In this document: positions 24,822 to 33,037 of the stretch, piece after piece
Position numbering within the stretch: the stretch's first letter is position 1
How the letters are laid out: every line of letters starts with the position of its first letter
Assembly (NCBI RefSeq): GCF_001435505.1
Contig: NZ_AZDO01000137.1
Location: 1 to 64,000 of the forward strand
Direction of reading: 5' to 3'
Length of the DNA: 64,000 nt
Origin: Companilactobacillus futsaii JCM 17355
GTDB taxonomy: Bacteria; Bacillota; Bacilli; Lactobacillales; Lactobacillaceae
The notes under the pieces: model-generated
Told to the model about the DNA's origin: nothing
The model's input: the letters and a program-made list of their open reading frames with translations, nothing else
Database searches by the model: none
Program-made: the position numbers and the translations under genes

Positions 24822-26765
24822 CTACCAAATATTTACACGTTTATCAGGATCTAACCACATACCATCTTGATTTGTTACATCAAAGGCATCGTAGAATTCA
24901 TCCATGTTTTGTGCCATTACGTTAGCGCGAAGTGGTGCTGGTGAGTGGACATCAATTGACAAGAACATTTCTGTTAATTGCTTAGTTGATTTGTTTCTCC
25001 AGACACGAGCCCAGTTGATGAAGAATTTCTTTACATCAAAGTCGTTTTCTTTTTTAGCAGCTTCAAGAGCACAACGAAGTCCACCAACATCGGCTACATT
25101 CTCACTGACAACTAATGTTCCGTTAACTTTACTACCAGCGTAAGGAATACCATCGAATTCTTCAATCATCTTCTTAGTCAATTCCTTGAACTTAGCGTAA
25201 TCGTCTTTAGTCCACCAATTATTCATATTACCGTATTCGTCGAATTGAGCACCATTGTTATCAAAGGCATGAGAAATTTCATGAGCGATAACAGCACCAA
25301 TTCCACCAAAGTTTTCACTACTTGTTTGGTCCAAACTGTAAAATGGTGCTTGTAAAATTGCAGCTGGGAAAGTGATGTCATTTCTTGATGGATCGTAACA
25401 TGCGTTAACCATGTGTCCTGGCATCAACCATTTAGTACGGTCAACCGGCTTATGATATTGATCTAAAGCATCTTGAGCAACAATTTTTCTGATTCGAGAA
25501 ACGTTATCGTACAAGGAATCATTTTCATTGATTTCAAATTTGCTGTAAAGATCGTCAATTTTGTCGGGGAAACCAACTTTGATAACAATCTTATCTAGTT
25601 TAACAATAGCTTTTTTCTTAGTATCTTCACTCAACCAAGTATTTTCTGAAAGGCGTTGTTCGTAAATTGAAATCATCTTTTCAACCATGCTACGAACGTC
25701 TTCTTTAGCCTTTTCACCGAAGTATTTCTTACCGTAATAAGTACCAACAACTTGTGAGAAAATACCAGCAGCAAAATTATAAGCGTACTTAGTTCTATTT
25801 TGAAGTTCTTTAGCACCGCTCAAAGCTAGATTGTATTCACCGATTGTTTGACGGAATTCTTCATCAAGGATTGAGGCGTTCTTAGTTAAGAATTTGACCA
25901 TCATCCAAGACTTGATATTTTCAAAAGTATCATCGTTAACTAATTTATTCAAATTGTCCAAATATCTTGGTTCTTCAATGATAACTTTCTTTGGTGTGTC
26001 ATTAATTTGGTCAACCACTAAACTCTTCAAGTCCAACTTGTTGGATTTCTTAACAAATTCATCAAAATCCATTGGATTGTAAACTTTAGTATAGTCAGCC
26101 CATTCTTCAGAACTCTTTACGATTGGAACTAATGACTTATCAAAAGCTATGGCCTTTTCAACGATTTCTTTAGCGTCTTCTAGTTTGTAGCCAATCATTG
26201 AAAGCAAACGTCCAGCAACTTCACCATACTTAGCTAACAAAGCTTTTCCAGATTCATTGCCTTCGTCATAATACGTTTTGTCAGGTAAAATCAATCCTGC
26301 ACCAGCAACGTAAACGACATTTTTAGAAGTATCCTTCATATCAGCTTCAACACCGATATCGATTGGCAAGGGAAAACCATTTTTAGAAAGTGAAGCAATA
26401 TCTTTACTAATATCAGCCAAGCTCTCTAAATCATTGATTCGTTGCATATCTTTTAGAATTGGTTGTTGATGAAACTTGCTCAAATGATCAACATTGTTGG
26501 CCAAACGATACAATTTCACCGCTTGTAACATCAATTCATCTGGAATTTTATTTTCATCGTTTGCAAATTCATGGAAGTCTTTCATTAATGACTTTTCAAC
26601 ACCCTCATCAAGGTCCATAAATCCACCTGTACGTGACTTATCAGCTGGGATCTTAGCTTTTTCTTGCCAAGCACCATTGACAGCCAAGTACAAATTATCT
26701 TTATAATCGGCTGGCTTAGCATCAATCATGTCCCCTGCGCCACCGATAACTTTACTCATTAACAA
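24822..26765 (-). CDS. pepO: M13 family neutral endopeptidase PepO
   Basis: A 647-residue neprilysin-type zinc endopeptidase that cuts oligopeptides inside the cell. Catalytic motifs are VIAHEISHAFD (HExxH) near residue 490 and ENVADVGG (third zinc ligand) near 555; PLRANVMAQNMDEFYDAF and the terminal W complete the family C-terminus. No signal peptide. Start: a TTG at 26765 lies eight bases after GGCGGTGA; the ATG at 26759 is the alternative. It is monocistronic with its own terminator and has a composite repeat upstream. It is one of several peptidases in this window feeding amino-acid supply. Confidence 0.93.
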   Translation of the reverse strand: MLMSKVIGGAGDMIDAKPADYKDNLYLAVNGAWQEKAKIPADKSRTGGFMDLDEGVEKSLMKDFHEFANDENKIPDELMLQAVKLYRLANNVDHLSKFHQQPILKDMQRINDLESLADISKDIASLSKNGFPLPIDIGVEADMKDTSKNVVYVAGAGLILPDKTYYDEGNESGKALLAKYGEVAGRLLSMIGYKLEDAKEIVEKAIAFDKSLVPIVKSSEEWADYTKVYNPMDFDEFVKKSNKLDLKSLVVDQINDTPKKVIIEEPRYLDNLNKLVNDDTFENIKSWMMVKFLTKNASILDEEFRQTIGEYNLALSGAKELQNRTKYAYNFAAGIFSQVVGTYYGKKYFGEKAKEDVRSMVEKMISIYEQRLSENTWLSEDTKKKAIVKLDKIVIKVGFPDKIDDLYSKFEINENDSLYDNVSRIRKIVAQDALDQYHKPVDRTKWLMPGHMVNACYDPSRNDITFPAAILQAPFYSLDQTSSENFGGIGAVIAHEISHAFDNNGAQFDEYGNMNNWWTKDDYAKFKELTKKMIEEFDGIPYAGSKVNGTLVVSENVADVGGLRCALEAAKKENDFDVKKFFINWARVWRNKSTKQLTEMFLSIDVHSPAPLRANVMAQNMDEFYDAFDVTNQDGMWLDPDKRVNIW

Positions 26766-26821
26766 TACAATTCACCGCCATTTATTTTTGATTCTTTTTT
26801 AAGATTGATTAGCGTAAAATT

Positions 26822-27203
26822 CCGTCCTCCATAGCAAATAAAATTTGGCTGGAACGTAGTGGGCACGACTTGGAGCCTTTGCTAAGCCCAAGTTCGGGCA
26901 AAGTCTTCAAGCTCGGCCTTATTCTAAGCAACAAGTTGCTTAGAATAATTTCACTACTGAGCCAATTTTCTTTGCTATTCCGGACTAGATAGAAATTCTA
27001 TTTTTTAATTTCTTAATTATTTGAAATAAATAATAAATAACATTATCTAGTCGGTAGTAGCAGCTTTGTGGATGCTCAGTACTGAAATTTCACTTAGCGA
27101 TTTATCACTTAGTGAAAGGCCAAGCTTTAAGACAGTTCCCGGTTTTGGAATTGGCTTAAAGTTGTGCCCAGTTCCAGCGTCCACAAAGCCGAACGGACGA
27201 CGG
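26822..27203. repeat. Composite structured repeat, CCGTCCTCC subtype
   Basis: The left module (26822-26991) begins CCGTCCTCC and ends CCGGACTAGATAG. Its long arms AGCAAATAAAATTTGGCT and AGCCAATTTTCTTTGCT pair, and the interior hairpin TTATTCTAAGCAAC/GTTGCTTAGAATAA is a perfect 14-bp stem. The right module (27047-27203) is in inverted orientation, beginning CTAGTCGG and ending CGGACGACGG, with arms CTTTGTGGATGC and GCGTCCACAAAG. The AT-rich spacer between them lacks the central terminator hairpin seen in other composites. No coding capacity. Confidence 0.8.
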
Positions 27204-27296
27204 TACTTTACTACTAACCACCGCTTAGAAAGAATTTTTAATTTTAGAAACTACTATATCACTCTTTAGATTCTATTAAAAAAATTATGTTTATCC

Positions 27297-27335
27297 AAAA
27301 ATAGTGGACTATCTGATCGATATGTCCACTATTTG
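27297..27335 (-). terminator. Terminator downstream of usp
   Basis: AAATAGTGGAC pairs with GTCCACTATTT; TTTTTGG follows on the minus strand. It lies 22 bases after the usp stop. The stem is very similar to the terminator at 7042-7073. Confidence 0.85.
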
Positions 27336-27357
27336 TTGTTCACTTTTATAAAACTCT

Positions 27358-27822
27358 CTATCTAATAACACTAACCGAACATTTAGCGTTACTGACAATC
27401 TTAGAAGCTTGAGAACCAATAGTATTACGACCACGGTTCTTTTCTTCAACACCAACAATTACTAAGCCTGGTTTGAAGCTTGGAATTACTTCATCAACGA
27501 TAGTAGTTGCAGGATTTCCTTCAGTTACCATCAAATGAATATCTTTAACTCCATATTCTTTAGCTTTTTCGCCATATATGGCTAATAACTTTTTGATTTG
27601 TTCACGACGATCTTTTAATACATCTGGATCGAGAGATTGAAAAATGTTTAGGTCCCCTGTTTCCAAAACTGATACGATCCCTAGTTCTGAACTATGATGC
27701 CTTGCCATAGTACATGCATAGTTAAAAGCGTTCTTTGATGAAGTAAAATCATCTGAATCTACGCAAATCATGATTCTGGAATAGTCTACTCTTTCAACTT
27801 TGTAATCTCTTAATTCATCCAT
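27358..27822 (-). CDS. Universal stress protein (UspA family)
   Basis: A 154-residue Usp domain: RIMICVDSDDFTSSKNAFNYACTMA at the N-terminus and VIVGVEEKNRGRNTIGSQASKIVSNAKCSVSVIR at the C-terminus. The latter resembles the ATP-binding GxxGxGxxxxGSxS motif, but altered (GRNTIGSQAS). AACTGGAGGAATTATAG precedes the ATG. The D-Asp-ligase-like gene lies 15 bases upstream, so both are co-transcribed, hinting at a stress link for that enzyme. Confidence 0.88.
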   Translation of the reverse strand: MDELRDYKVERVDYSRIMICVDSDDFTSSKNAFNYACTMARHHSSELGIVSVLETGDLNIFQSLDPDVLKDRREQIKKLLAIYGEKAKEYGVKDIHLMVTEGNPATTIVDEVIPSFKPGLVIVGVEEKNRGRNTIGSQASKIVSNAKCSVSVIR

Positions 27823-27837
27823 CTATAATTCCTCCAG

Positions 27838-29118
27838 TTATTTAAAGTCTCGTCCTTTATTTTCTTGGAAGTACTTGTCGAATCTCTTTACATAGTTGTG
27901 GAACATGTAAGTCAATAGTAACCAACGTTTAAATGATTTGTCTTTGTCATAGAAAACTGTTGTTCCGATACGATCTTGTTTGATCAATTCGTCAGCATAC
28001 TTAGTGGCATCATTTTTAGCAGCATATTTGTTGAAGACTTTAACAGGAACACCCAACCATAACTTATGTTGAGCTTTGTTCTTGTTGGCATAAACTGTTG
28101 GTTCGTTCTCTAAAGTTCCTTCAACATAATCTTCAACAACATATTTGGCCAAATTGTAGCCATTCAATGTAACAAAGAAACTACTTCTACCTTGACGCAA
28201 GTTGATCTCAAAGAACTTGAAAGTCTTATCACGAGAGTCATACTTCATATCAAAGTTAGCATATCCTGTGAATTCGATATCTTCAAGGAATTTTTGTACA
28301 CGATCATAAACGTCCTGATTAAATTCTGGAATAATAGCCACATAATTACCAATCGATTGTGGTGTAGGATCTTCCAAAATTGGATGTCCTAAGCACATCA
28401 TCTTCACGTGACGATCTTGATCAACGTAAGCATTCAAAACACGCATGTTGGAATCATCACCGGGGATAAAATCTTGAAGGATTAAGTCAGATTTATAACC
28501 ATTATCATAAATCTTACCTACGATACTCATATACTCATCTTGAGAGTGAATTGTGAAAGCCTTTTTACGACCTTCAAAATGAATATCCAACCATTCAACA
28601 CTATTAGCTGGCTTCAAAGCCACTGGAAAATCAAAAGGAACATCTAAGTCCTTTTTGTTTTCATACATATCTTTAGTGATGATTTTTGTTAGTGGATGTG
28701 GCAAACCATACTTATCCGCAACACGATAGAAGCTCTCTTTATTATTCAATGATTTTAATAAATCGTAATCGACATATGGACAGACAAAAGTCTTAGATAA
28801 TTCTTCTTTATGCTTACTAATGAGTTCCGCATAACCGTCCCCACAACCAATCAAAATAACTGGTTCTTCATGGTTTTGGTACTCTTTAGCAATCTCACGC
28901 ATTTTTTCAATAAAAACAGGGTCTTCAGAAAATCCTGGGTGAAGAGTTAAGCTTAAGATTTTTGTATATCTTGTAGGTGCCAATTGGATATCGGCATAGG
29001 CCTTAACAGTGCCCCCATAAAGTTCATGGAAAGCACGAGCCATTCCGTAAACATTCATATCACTACCTAATAAGATAGGCGTGAATTTTTTTCCTGATTC
29101 AGTTTCGATAGGGATCAA
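27838..29118 (-). CDS. ATP-grasp ligase, probable D-aspartate ligase of peptidoglycan cross-bridge synthesis
   Basis: A 426-residue ATP-grasp enzyme. The N-terminal PILLGSDMNVYGMARAFHELYG resembles what I recall of the Enterococcus faecium D-aspartate ligase (Asl); further on are KESFYRVADKYGLPHP, the lysine-bearing DFPVALKPAN strand, and the Mg-ATP motif FKFFEINLRQGRSS. Asl adds D-Asp to the lysine of the peptidoglycan precursor. asnB is nearby at 31104 and could amidate the product. The only in-frame start is TTG at 29118, directly abutting AAGAGG, which is unusually close. Alternative: another carboxylate-amine ligase of the same fold. Confidence 0.62.
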   Translation of the reverse strand: MIPIETESGKKFTPILLGSDMNVYGMARAFHELYGGTVKAYADIQLAPTRYTKILSLTLHPGFSEDPVFIEKMREIAKEYQNHEEPVILIGCGDGYAELISKHKEELSKTFVCPYVDYDLLKSLNNKESFYRVADKYGLPHPLTKIITKDMYENKKDLDVPFDFPVALKPANSVEWLDIHFEGRKKAFTIHSQDEYMSIVGKIYDNGYKSDLILQDFIPGDDSNMRVLNAYVDQDRHVKMMCLGHPILEDPTPQSIGNYVAIIPEFNQDVYDRVQKFLEDIEFTGYANFDMKYDSRDKTFKFFEINLRQGRSSFFVTLNGYNLAKYVVEDYVEGTLENEPTVYANKNKAQHKLWLGVPVKVFNKYAAKNDATKYADELIKQDRIGTTVFYDKDKSFKRWLLLTYMFHNYVKRFDKYFQENKGRDFK

Positions 29119-29477
29119 CCTCTTACTATATTAATTCTATTTTTAATTTTTCACACATTTCAAACAAAATTATACCATAATCAATTTATCACAACGAGAC
29201 AAGCTTATACATTTAATTATTCAGGCTTATTCTTTTCTTAAATTATTGAGAATAAATAGCTCAACCACAGTCTTAAATTGATTTTGTGATATTTTAAACT
29301 AATATCAATATTTAACAATTTTTTCGATTCATAGTAACGTCATAACGCCAATATTAACTTATTTTGTATCCGTCACACATGCGTTATCTTAACATGATTT
29401 ACTGAAAAAAAGTGGTCAAAAGGACATTATTAAGACCGCAATCGTTTTCGCAATTCTAACAATGTCCCTTTTACTTA
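29119..29477. other. AT-rich intergenic region upstream of the ATP-grasp gene
   Basis: No gene seen. ATAACGC and GCGTTAT (near 29341 and 29380) form a spaced 7-base inverted repeat. The stretch must hold the promoter of the ATP-grasp/usp unit, but I cannot fix clear -35/-10 boxes. The right end is the weak terminator at 29418-29472. Confidence 0.4.
29418..29472. terminator. Terminator-like hairpin downstream of the BspA/SLAP gene
   Basis: AAAAGGACATT pairs with AATGTCCCTTTT around a loop of about 32 bases. TTTT follows on both strands. The large loop makes it weaker than the other terminators here. Confidence 0.6.
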
Positions 29478-30608
29478 TTAATTAACAACGTCAACTTTTT
29501 CAGCATCGACAAATTCATTCTCATTAATTTGATAATACTTATGATGATTCAAATAAGCAAGATTTTGTGCTTTCCAAGTACTCAATGCGCCTAAGCCCCG
29601 ATTGGTTAATGTGTCCATTCGACAATCAACTAAATTAGTAATAACAACATCTTTAGTTTTCAAAATTGCATCGATTTTTTTGCATTCAAAAACTTCTGTA
29701 GCCTTGATCCACTTATGATCATCAGCTTGATAATACTTTTGACCATCAATTACCCAAAGTTTTTTACTTAACCAAGTCTTACCTCCGACAAAATTCTTAT
29801 CATCTGTCAATTCTTCGTTATCATCAAAGACTTGAGCAAATTCAAGATCTGGATAAACAGTTATTTCTTCGTTGAAATCTTCGACCATCCCTTGAGTTTG
29901 AACCTTAGTTTTTACCGGTGTATAGGTAACGATATCTTTACTAGAAAGCTTATTTTTTAAAGCCATTACTTGAATCGTCTTCTTAGCAGTTTTGTAGCCT
30001 GTCTTTTGCGGGATTTGCAATTCAAAAGTACTGCCAACAAATTCTGGCTGAATAGCTTCTGGTACTTCAACAACTAAGTCATCACTGAGATTATTATTGA
30101 TTTTGACCGTCATCGGACCATGATATTCCTCATCCGGCTTAACGATCCATCTGCCTTTATCAGCTTTACTCAAAAGTTCACTGGAATTAATGCCATCGAC
30201 CGTGGGTTTAGGATTATCTCTAGTTCCTGTCCCGATATCGATCCAAGTCTTTTCTGGCATCTTCAAATCTCGAGGTTGATTAGGAACCACAAATTTGTCA
30301 CCAAACTTGATTGACTTCAACTCATCTGAAGATTTGAACATATTTGTCATATCTTTGACATTAGTCGTATCAAAATTAGATAGATCTAATTCCTCCAAAG
30401 TTTCACAACCACTGAACATACCTTGCATATCAGTGACTTGACTAGTATCAAAGCTGGAAATATTTAATTCTTTCAAGTCACGACAGCCACTAAACATTTG
30501 GGACATATCTTGAACTTGTTTGGTTTTAAAACTGGATAAATCTAATTTTTTTAGAGAATGGCAATTCAAAAACATTTGACTCATATTTTTAACTTGACTA
30601 GTATCCAT
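29478..30608 (-). CDS. BspA-type leucine-rich repeat protein with C-terminal SLAP-like domain, no signal peptide
   Basis: 376 residues. The first 115 are about five DUF285/BspA-type repeats (consensus DLSxFDTSxVxDMxxMFxGCxxLxEL). A linker and a beta-rich stretch with a VKINNNLSDDLVVEVPE module follow (residues 120-250). The C-terminus has two S-layer-associated-like repeats (WVIDGQKYYQADDHKWIKATEV and LNHHKYYQINENEFVDAEKVDV). Such proteins are normally exported and wall-bound, but this one begins inside the first repeat without a signal peptide, although GGGGAGGAAAT is an excellent RBS. Either it is 5'-truncated or cytosolic. A 9-base inverted repeat (30629-30660) lies upstream. Confidence 0.75.
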   Translation of the reverse strand: MDTSQVKNMSQMFLNCHSLKKLDLSSFKTKQVQDMSQMFSGCRDLKELNISSFDTSQVTDMQGMFSGCETLEELDLSNFDTTNVKDMTNMFKSSDELKSIKFGDKFVVPNQPRDLKMPEKTWIDIGTGTRDNPKPTVDGINSSELLSKADKGRWIVKPDEEYHGPMTVKINNNLSDDLVVEVPEAIQPEFVGSTFELQIPQKTGYKTAKKTIQVMALKNKLSSKDIVTYTPVKTKVQTQGMVEDFNEEITVYPDLEFAQVFDDNEELTDDKNFVGGKTWLSKKLWVIDGQKYYQADDHKWIKATEVFECKKIDAILKTKDVVITNLVDCRMDTLTNRGLGALSTWKAQNLAYLNHHKYYQINENEFVDAEKVDVVN

Positions 30609-30628
30609 ATTTCCTCCCCATATTTAAT

Positions 30629-30660
30629 AATTTGGAATCCCCTGAAACCACTTCCAAATT
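30629..30660. promoter_or_regulatory. 9-bp inverted repeat upstream of the BspA/SLAP gene
   Basis: AATTTGGAA and TTCCAAATT are perfect complements separated by 14 bases and lie 20 bases before the start codon. They could be an operator or a 5'-UTR hairpin next to the RBS. Confidence 0.5.
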
Positions 30661-30757
30661 AAAATTATCGATTACACTATAACAAATTGTTAAAACTTTA
30701 TATTATTTTTAGAAATATTTTTATTCTTTCTTAATATTGGGGGGATTGGGGGAAGGA

Positions 30758-31068
30758 TGCCGTCGTCCGCAAAAGCCCTATTTCCCTACACAAAAAAGAA
30801 GATATTACTAAACTTGCAGCAATATACTGAAAGTTCAATAATATCTTCTATTAATTTTCTGAAGTTATTTATATAAAGATAGAAATCACTATCTAGTCGG
30901 GAGTGAGGTCCTGGAAAATGCTCAGCCATGAAATTCCACTTAGCGATTTATCGCTTAGTGGAAGGTCGAGCTTGAAGACTTTGCCCGGTTTTGGGTTTAG
31001 CAAAGGCTCCAAGTCGTGCCCACGGCGTTCCAGCAATTTTCCAGGGCCGAACGGACGACGGCAGCTTA
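30758..31068. repeat. Composite structured repeat with one intact module and central terminator hairpin
   Basis: The left end keeps only TGCCGTCGTCCGC (30758-30770) of the first module. Then comes the central hairpin (30797-30849) and the right module (30893-31068), which begins CTAGTCGG and ends GGACGACGGCAGCTTAA. In that module CCTGGAAAATGC pairs with GCAATTTTCCAGG, and the inner hairpin CCACTTAGCGAT/ATCGCTTAGTGG has one mismatch. It lies between the BspA-like gene and the asnB stop, only 36 bases from the latter. Confidence 0.82.
30797..30849 (-). terminator. Central hairpin of the composite repeat (asnB-side terminator)
   Basis: AGAAGATATTACT pairs with AATAATATCTTCT, and inner AACTT with AAGTT, with the conserved loop GCAGCAATATACTG. 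On the minus strand it is followed by TTTTTTG, giving an intrinsic terminator about 255 bases after the asnB stop. Confidence 0.75.
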
Positions 31069-31103
31069 ATATCAATATTAGTTAATACTATTCTCTATTA
31101 AGT

Positions 31104-33023
31104 TTAAGCGTTTTGTTCGACTTTTTCTCCAGGCACAACAACTCGTGGATCAACATCTGGCTTCTTACCATTGTCGATAAAGTAAACCTTGTACCAAATC
31201 AAGAATGTATAAATTGTCCAAACCTTACGACGATCATCGTTTTCACCACGATAACAACCATCAAGCATCTTCAAAATAGCATCTTGATCGAAGAATTCGC
31301 CGGCAAAGTCAGCACTGAACAACTTACGGAAGTCCTCATAAACTTCTTTAGTCTTGATCCAGTCACGAATTGGAACTGGGAAGCCTAATTTTTCACGTTT
31401 AGCCCATTCGTCTGGCAAAGCACGTTCAGCAGCAACACGCAAAGCATACTTACTATCTTTACTGTTCAAAAGATACTTAGTAGGAATACCTGAAGCCACT
31501 TTGGCCATTTCTTTGTCTAGGAATGGTACACGTAGTTCCATTGAATTAGCCATACTCATACGGTCGGCTTTCAACAAAATATCATTTGACATGAATTGGT
31601 GAAGATCAAGATATTGCATCTTCTTAACTTCATCATCATAGCCACTAACCTTGTTGTAACTTCTCATAACGATGTCTTTAACAGAACGTGATTTTTCAAA
31701 TTCTGGTTTAACTAAATCAGCAGCTTCTTTTTCAGTAAAGATCTTAGCTTGACCAATAAAGAATTCTTCAGCTTTAGCTGTTGATTCATACAAGTGCAAG
31801 CGACCTGGGAAGTTTGGCATCTTCTTTAGTCCGTGAGCTAACTTGTATTTCACACCCTTAGGTAATTTCTTCAAGTCTTCAGCAACGACTCTGATAGCTT
31901 TAGAATGTGAGTGGAATCCATAATTGGCATAGCCGGCAAATAATTCGTCAGCACCTTCACCGGATAGAATTACCGTAACGTCTCGACTAGCTAACTTAGT
32001 TAGGAAGTAAAGCGGTACGCATGAAGGGTTGGCATCTGGTTCATCCATATAATATTGAATCAAAGGAATAGACTTGATAGCTTCTTCCTTAGTTACGATA
32101 CCACGAGTATTTTCTAGGCCTAATTTGTCAGCTAATAATTTAGCAGCACTACCTTCTTCATAAGTACTTGTATCAAAATCAATTGAATAAGTATGTTGTG
32201 GCTTCAAAATAGCTGTAACATAACTTGAATCTACACCACTTGAAAGTAATGAACCTACTGGCACATCACTGATTGAGTGTTCTTCAACTGATTCATGCAT
32301 TGCACGATCAATTCTCTTAACTGTTTCTTCAAATGACAAATGATTCTCTTTGAATTCCATATCCCAATACTTCTTGATACTCAACTTACCATTCTTATAA
32401 GTAAAGTAGTGACCTTCAGGAATTCTGAAGACGTTCTTAAAGAATGTTTCATGCAAAGCTGAATATTGGAAAGTCAAATATGGCTTCAAAGCAGCTTTAT
32501 TTAATTCTTTTTTGAAATTAGGTTCTTTCAAGAAGGACTTGATTTCTGAACCAAAAATAAACGTGCCTTCACGATTGTAATAATAAAGTGGCTTGATACC
32601 AAAGAAGTCTCTAGCACCAGTAATATCACCAGTCTTCAAGTCATAAATGGCAAAAGCAAACATACCACGAATTCGCTTCAAGAGGCCCTCAATGCCCCAT
32701 TCTTCAAAACCGTGTAGCAAAACTTCAGTATCAGTTTCAGTACTGAAAATATGTCCAGCTTTCTTTAAATCTTTTCTTACATCTTTGTAATTGTAAATTT
32801 CACCATTAAAAATAATAGCTTTTGATCTATCTTCGTTATAGATAGGTTGCATACCACTGTTGATATCGATGATACTCAAACGGCGAAAACCAAACGCTGT
32901 ATCACCTTCAACCAATTCACCCGAACTATTTGGACCACGATGCTTGATCGTTTCCATCATAGCTTCGATGACAGGCTTCTTGTCTGCAATATTCTTATCA
33001 ACGAATCCGACAATTCCACACAT
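31104..33023 (-). CDS. asnB: Asparagine synthetase / glutamine-dependent amidotransferase
   Basis: A 639-residue class-II (Ntn) amidotransferase. Cys2 in MCGIVGF is the nucleophile; RLSIIDINSGMQPIYNED, FNGEIYNY and the glutamine tunnel complete the N-terminal domain. The synthetase domain has the PP-loop PVGSLLSSGVDSSYV, GEGADELFAGY and RMSMANSMELRVPFLD. It makes asparagine from aspartate, ATP and glutamine; in lactic acid bacteria AsnB/AsnH-type paralogues instead amidate peptidoglycan residues. The D-Asp-ligase-like gene nearby makes that plausible here. It starts 14 bases after the phosphoesterase gene, so they form an operon. Confidence 0.92.
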   Translation of the reverse strand: MCGIVGFVDKNIADKKPVIEAMMETIKHRGPNSSGELVEGDTAFGFRRLSIIDINSGMQPIYNEDRSKAIIFNGEIYNYKDVRKDLKKAGHIFSTETDTEVLLHGFEEWGIEGLLKRIRGMFAFAIYDLKTGDITGARDFFGIKPLYYYNREGTFIFGSEIKSFLKEPNFKKELNKAALKPYLTFQYSALHETFFKNVFRIPEGHYFTYKNGKLSIKKYWDMEFKENHLSFEETVKRIDRAMHESVEEHSISDVPVGSLLSSGVDSSYVTAILKPQHTYSIDFDTSTYEEGSAAKLLADKLGLENTRGIVTKEEAIKSIPLIQYYMDEPDANPSCVPLYFLTKLASRDVTVILSGEGADELFAGYANYGFHSHSKAIRVVAEDLKKLPKGVKYKLAHGLKKMPNFPGRLHLYESTAKAEEFFIGQAKIFTEKEAADLVKPEFEKSRSVKDIVMRSYNKVSGYDDEVKKMQYLDLHQFMSNDILLKADRMSMANSMELRVPFLDKEMAKVASGIPTKYLLNSKDSKYALRVAAERALPDEWAKREKLGFPVPIRDWIKTKEVYEDFRKLFSADFAGEFFDQDAILKMLDGCYRGENDDRRKVWTIYTFLIWYKVYFIDNGKKPDVDPRVVVPGEKVEQNA

Positions 33024-33037
33024 AAAATAATTCTCCC

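Larger units (their letters stand above)
26766..27357. other. Intergenic region between pepO and usp, filled by a composite repeat
   Basis: The 590-base gap is almost wholly accounted for by the composite repeat at 26822-27203 and the usp terminator at 27297-27335. A 67-codon frame inside it follows the repeat, not a gene. The pepO promoter must lie in the repeat or in the 56 bases between it and pepO. Confidence 0.7.

Noticed and set aside
26822-27203. Insertion sequence
   Set aside because: The composite elements have inverted ends but no transposase frame; coding potential is nil.
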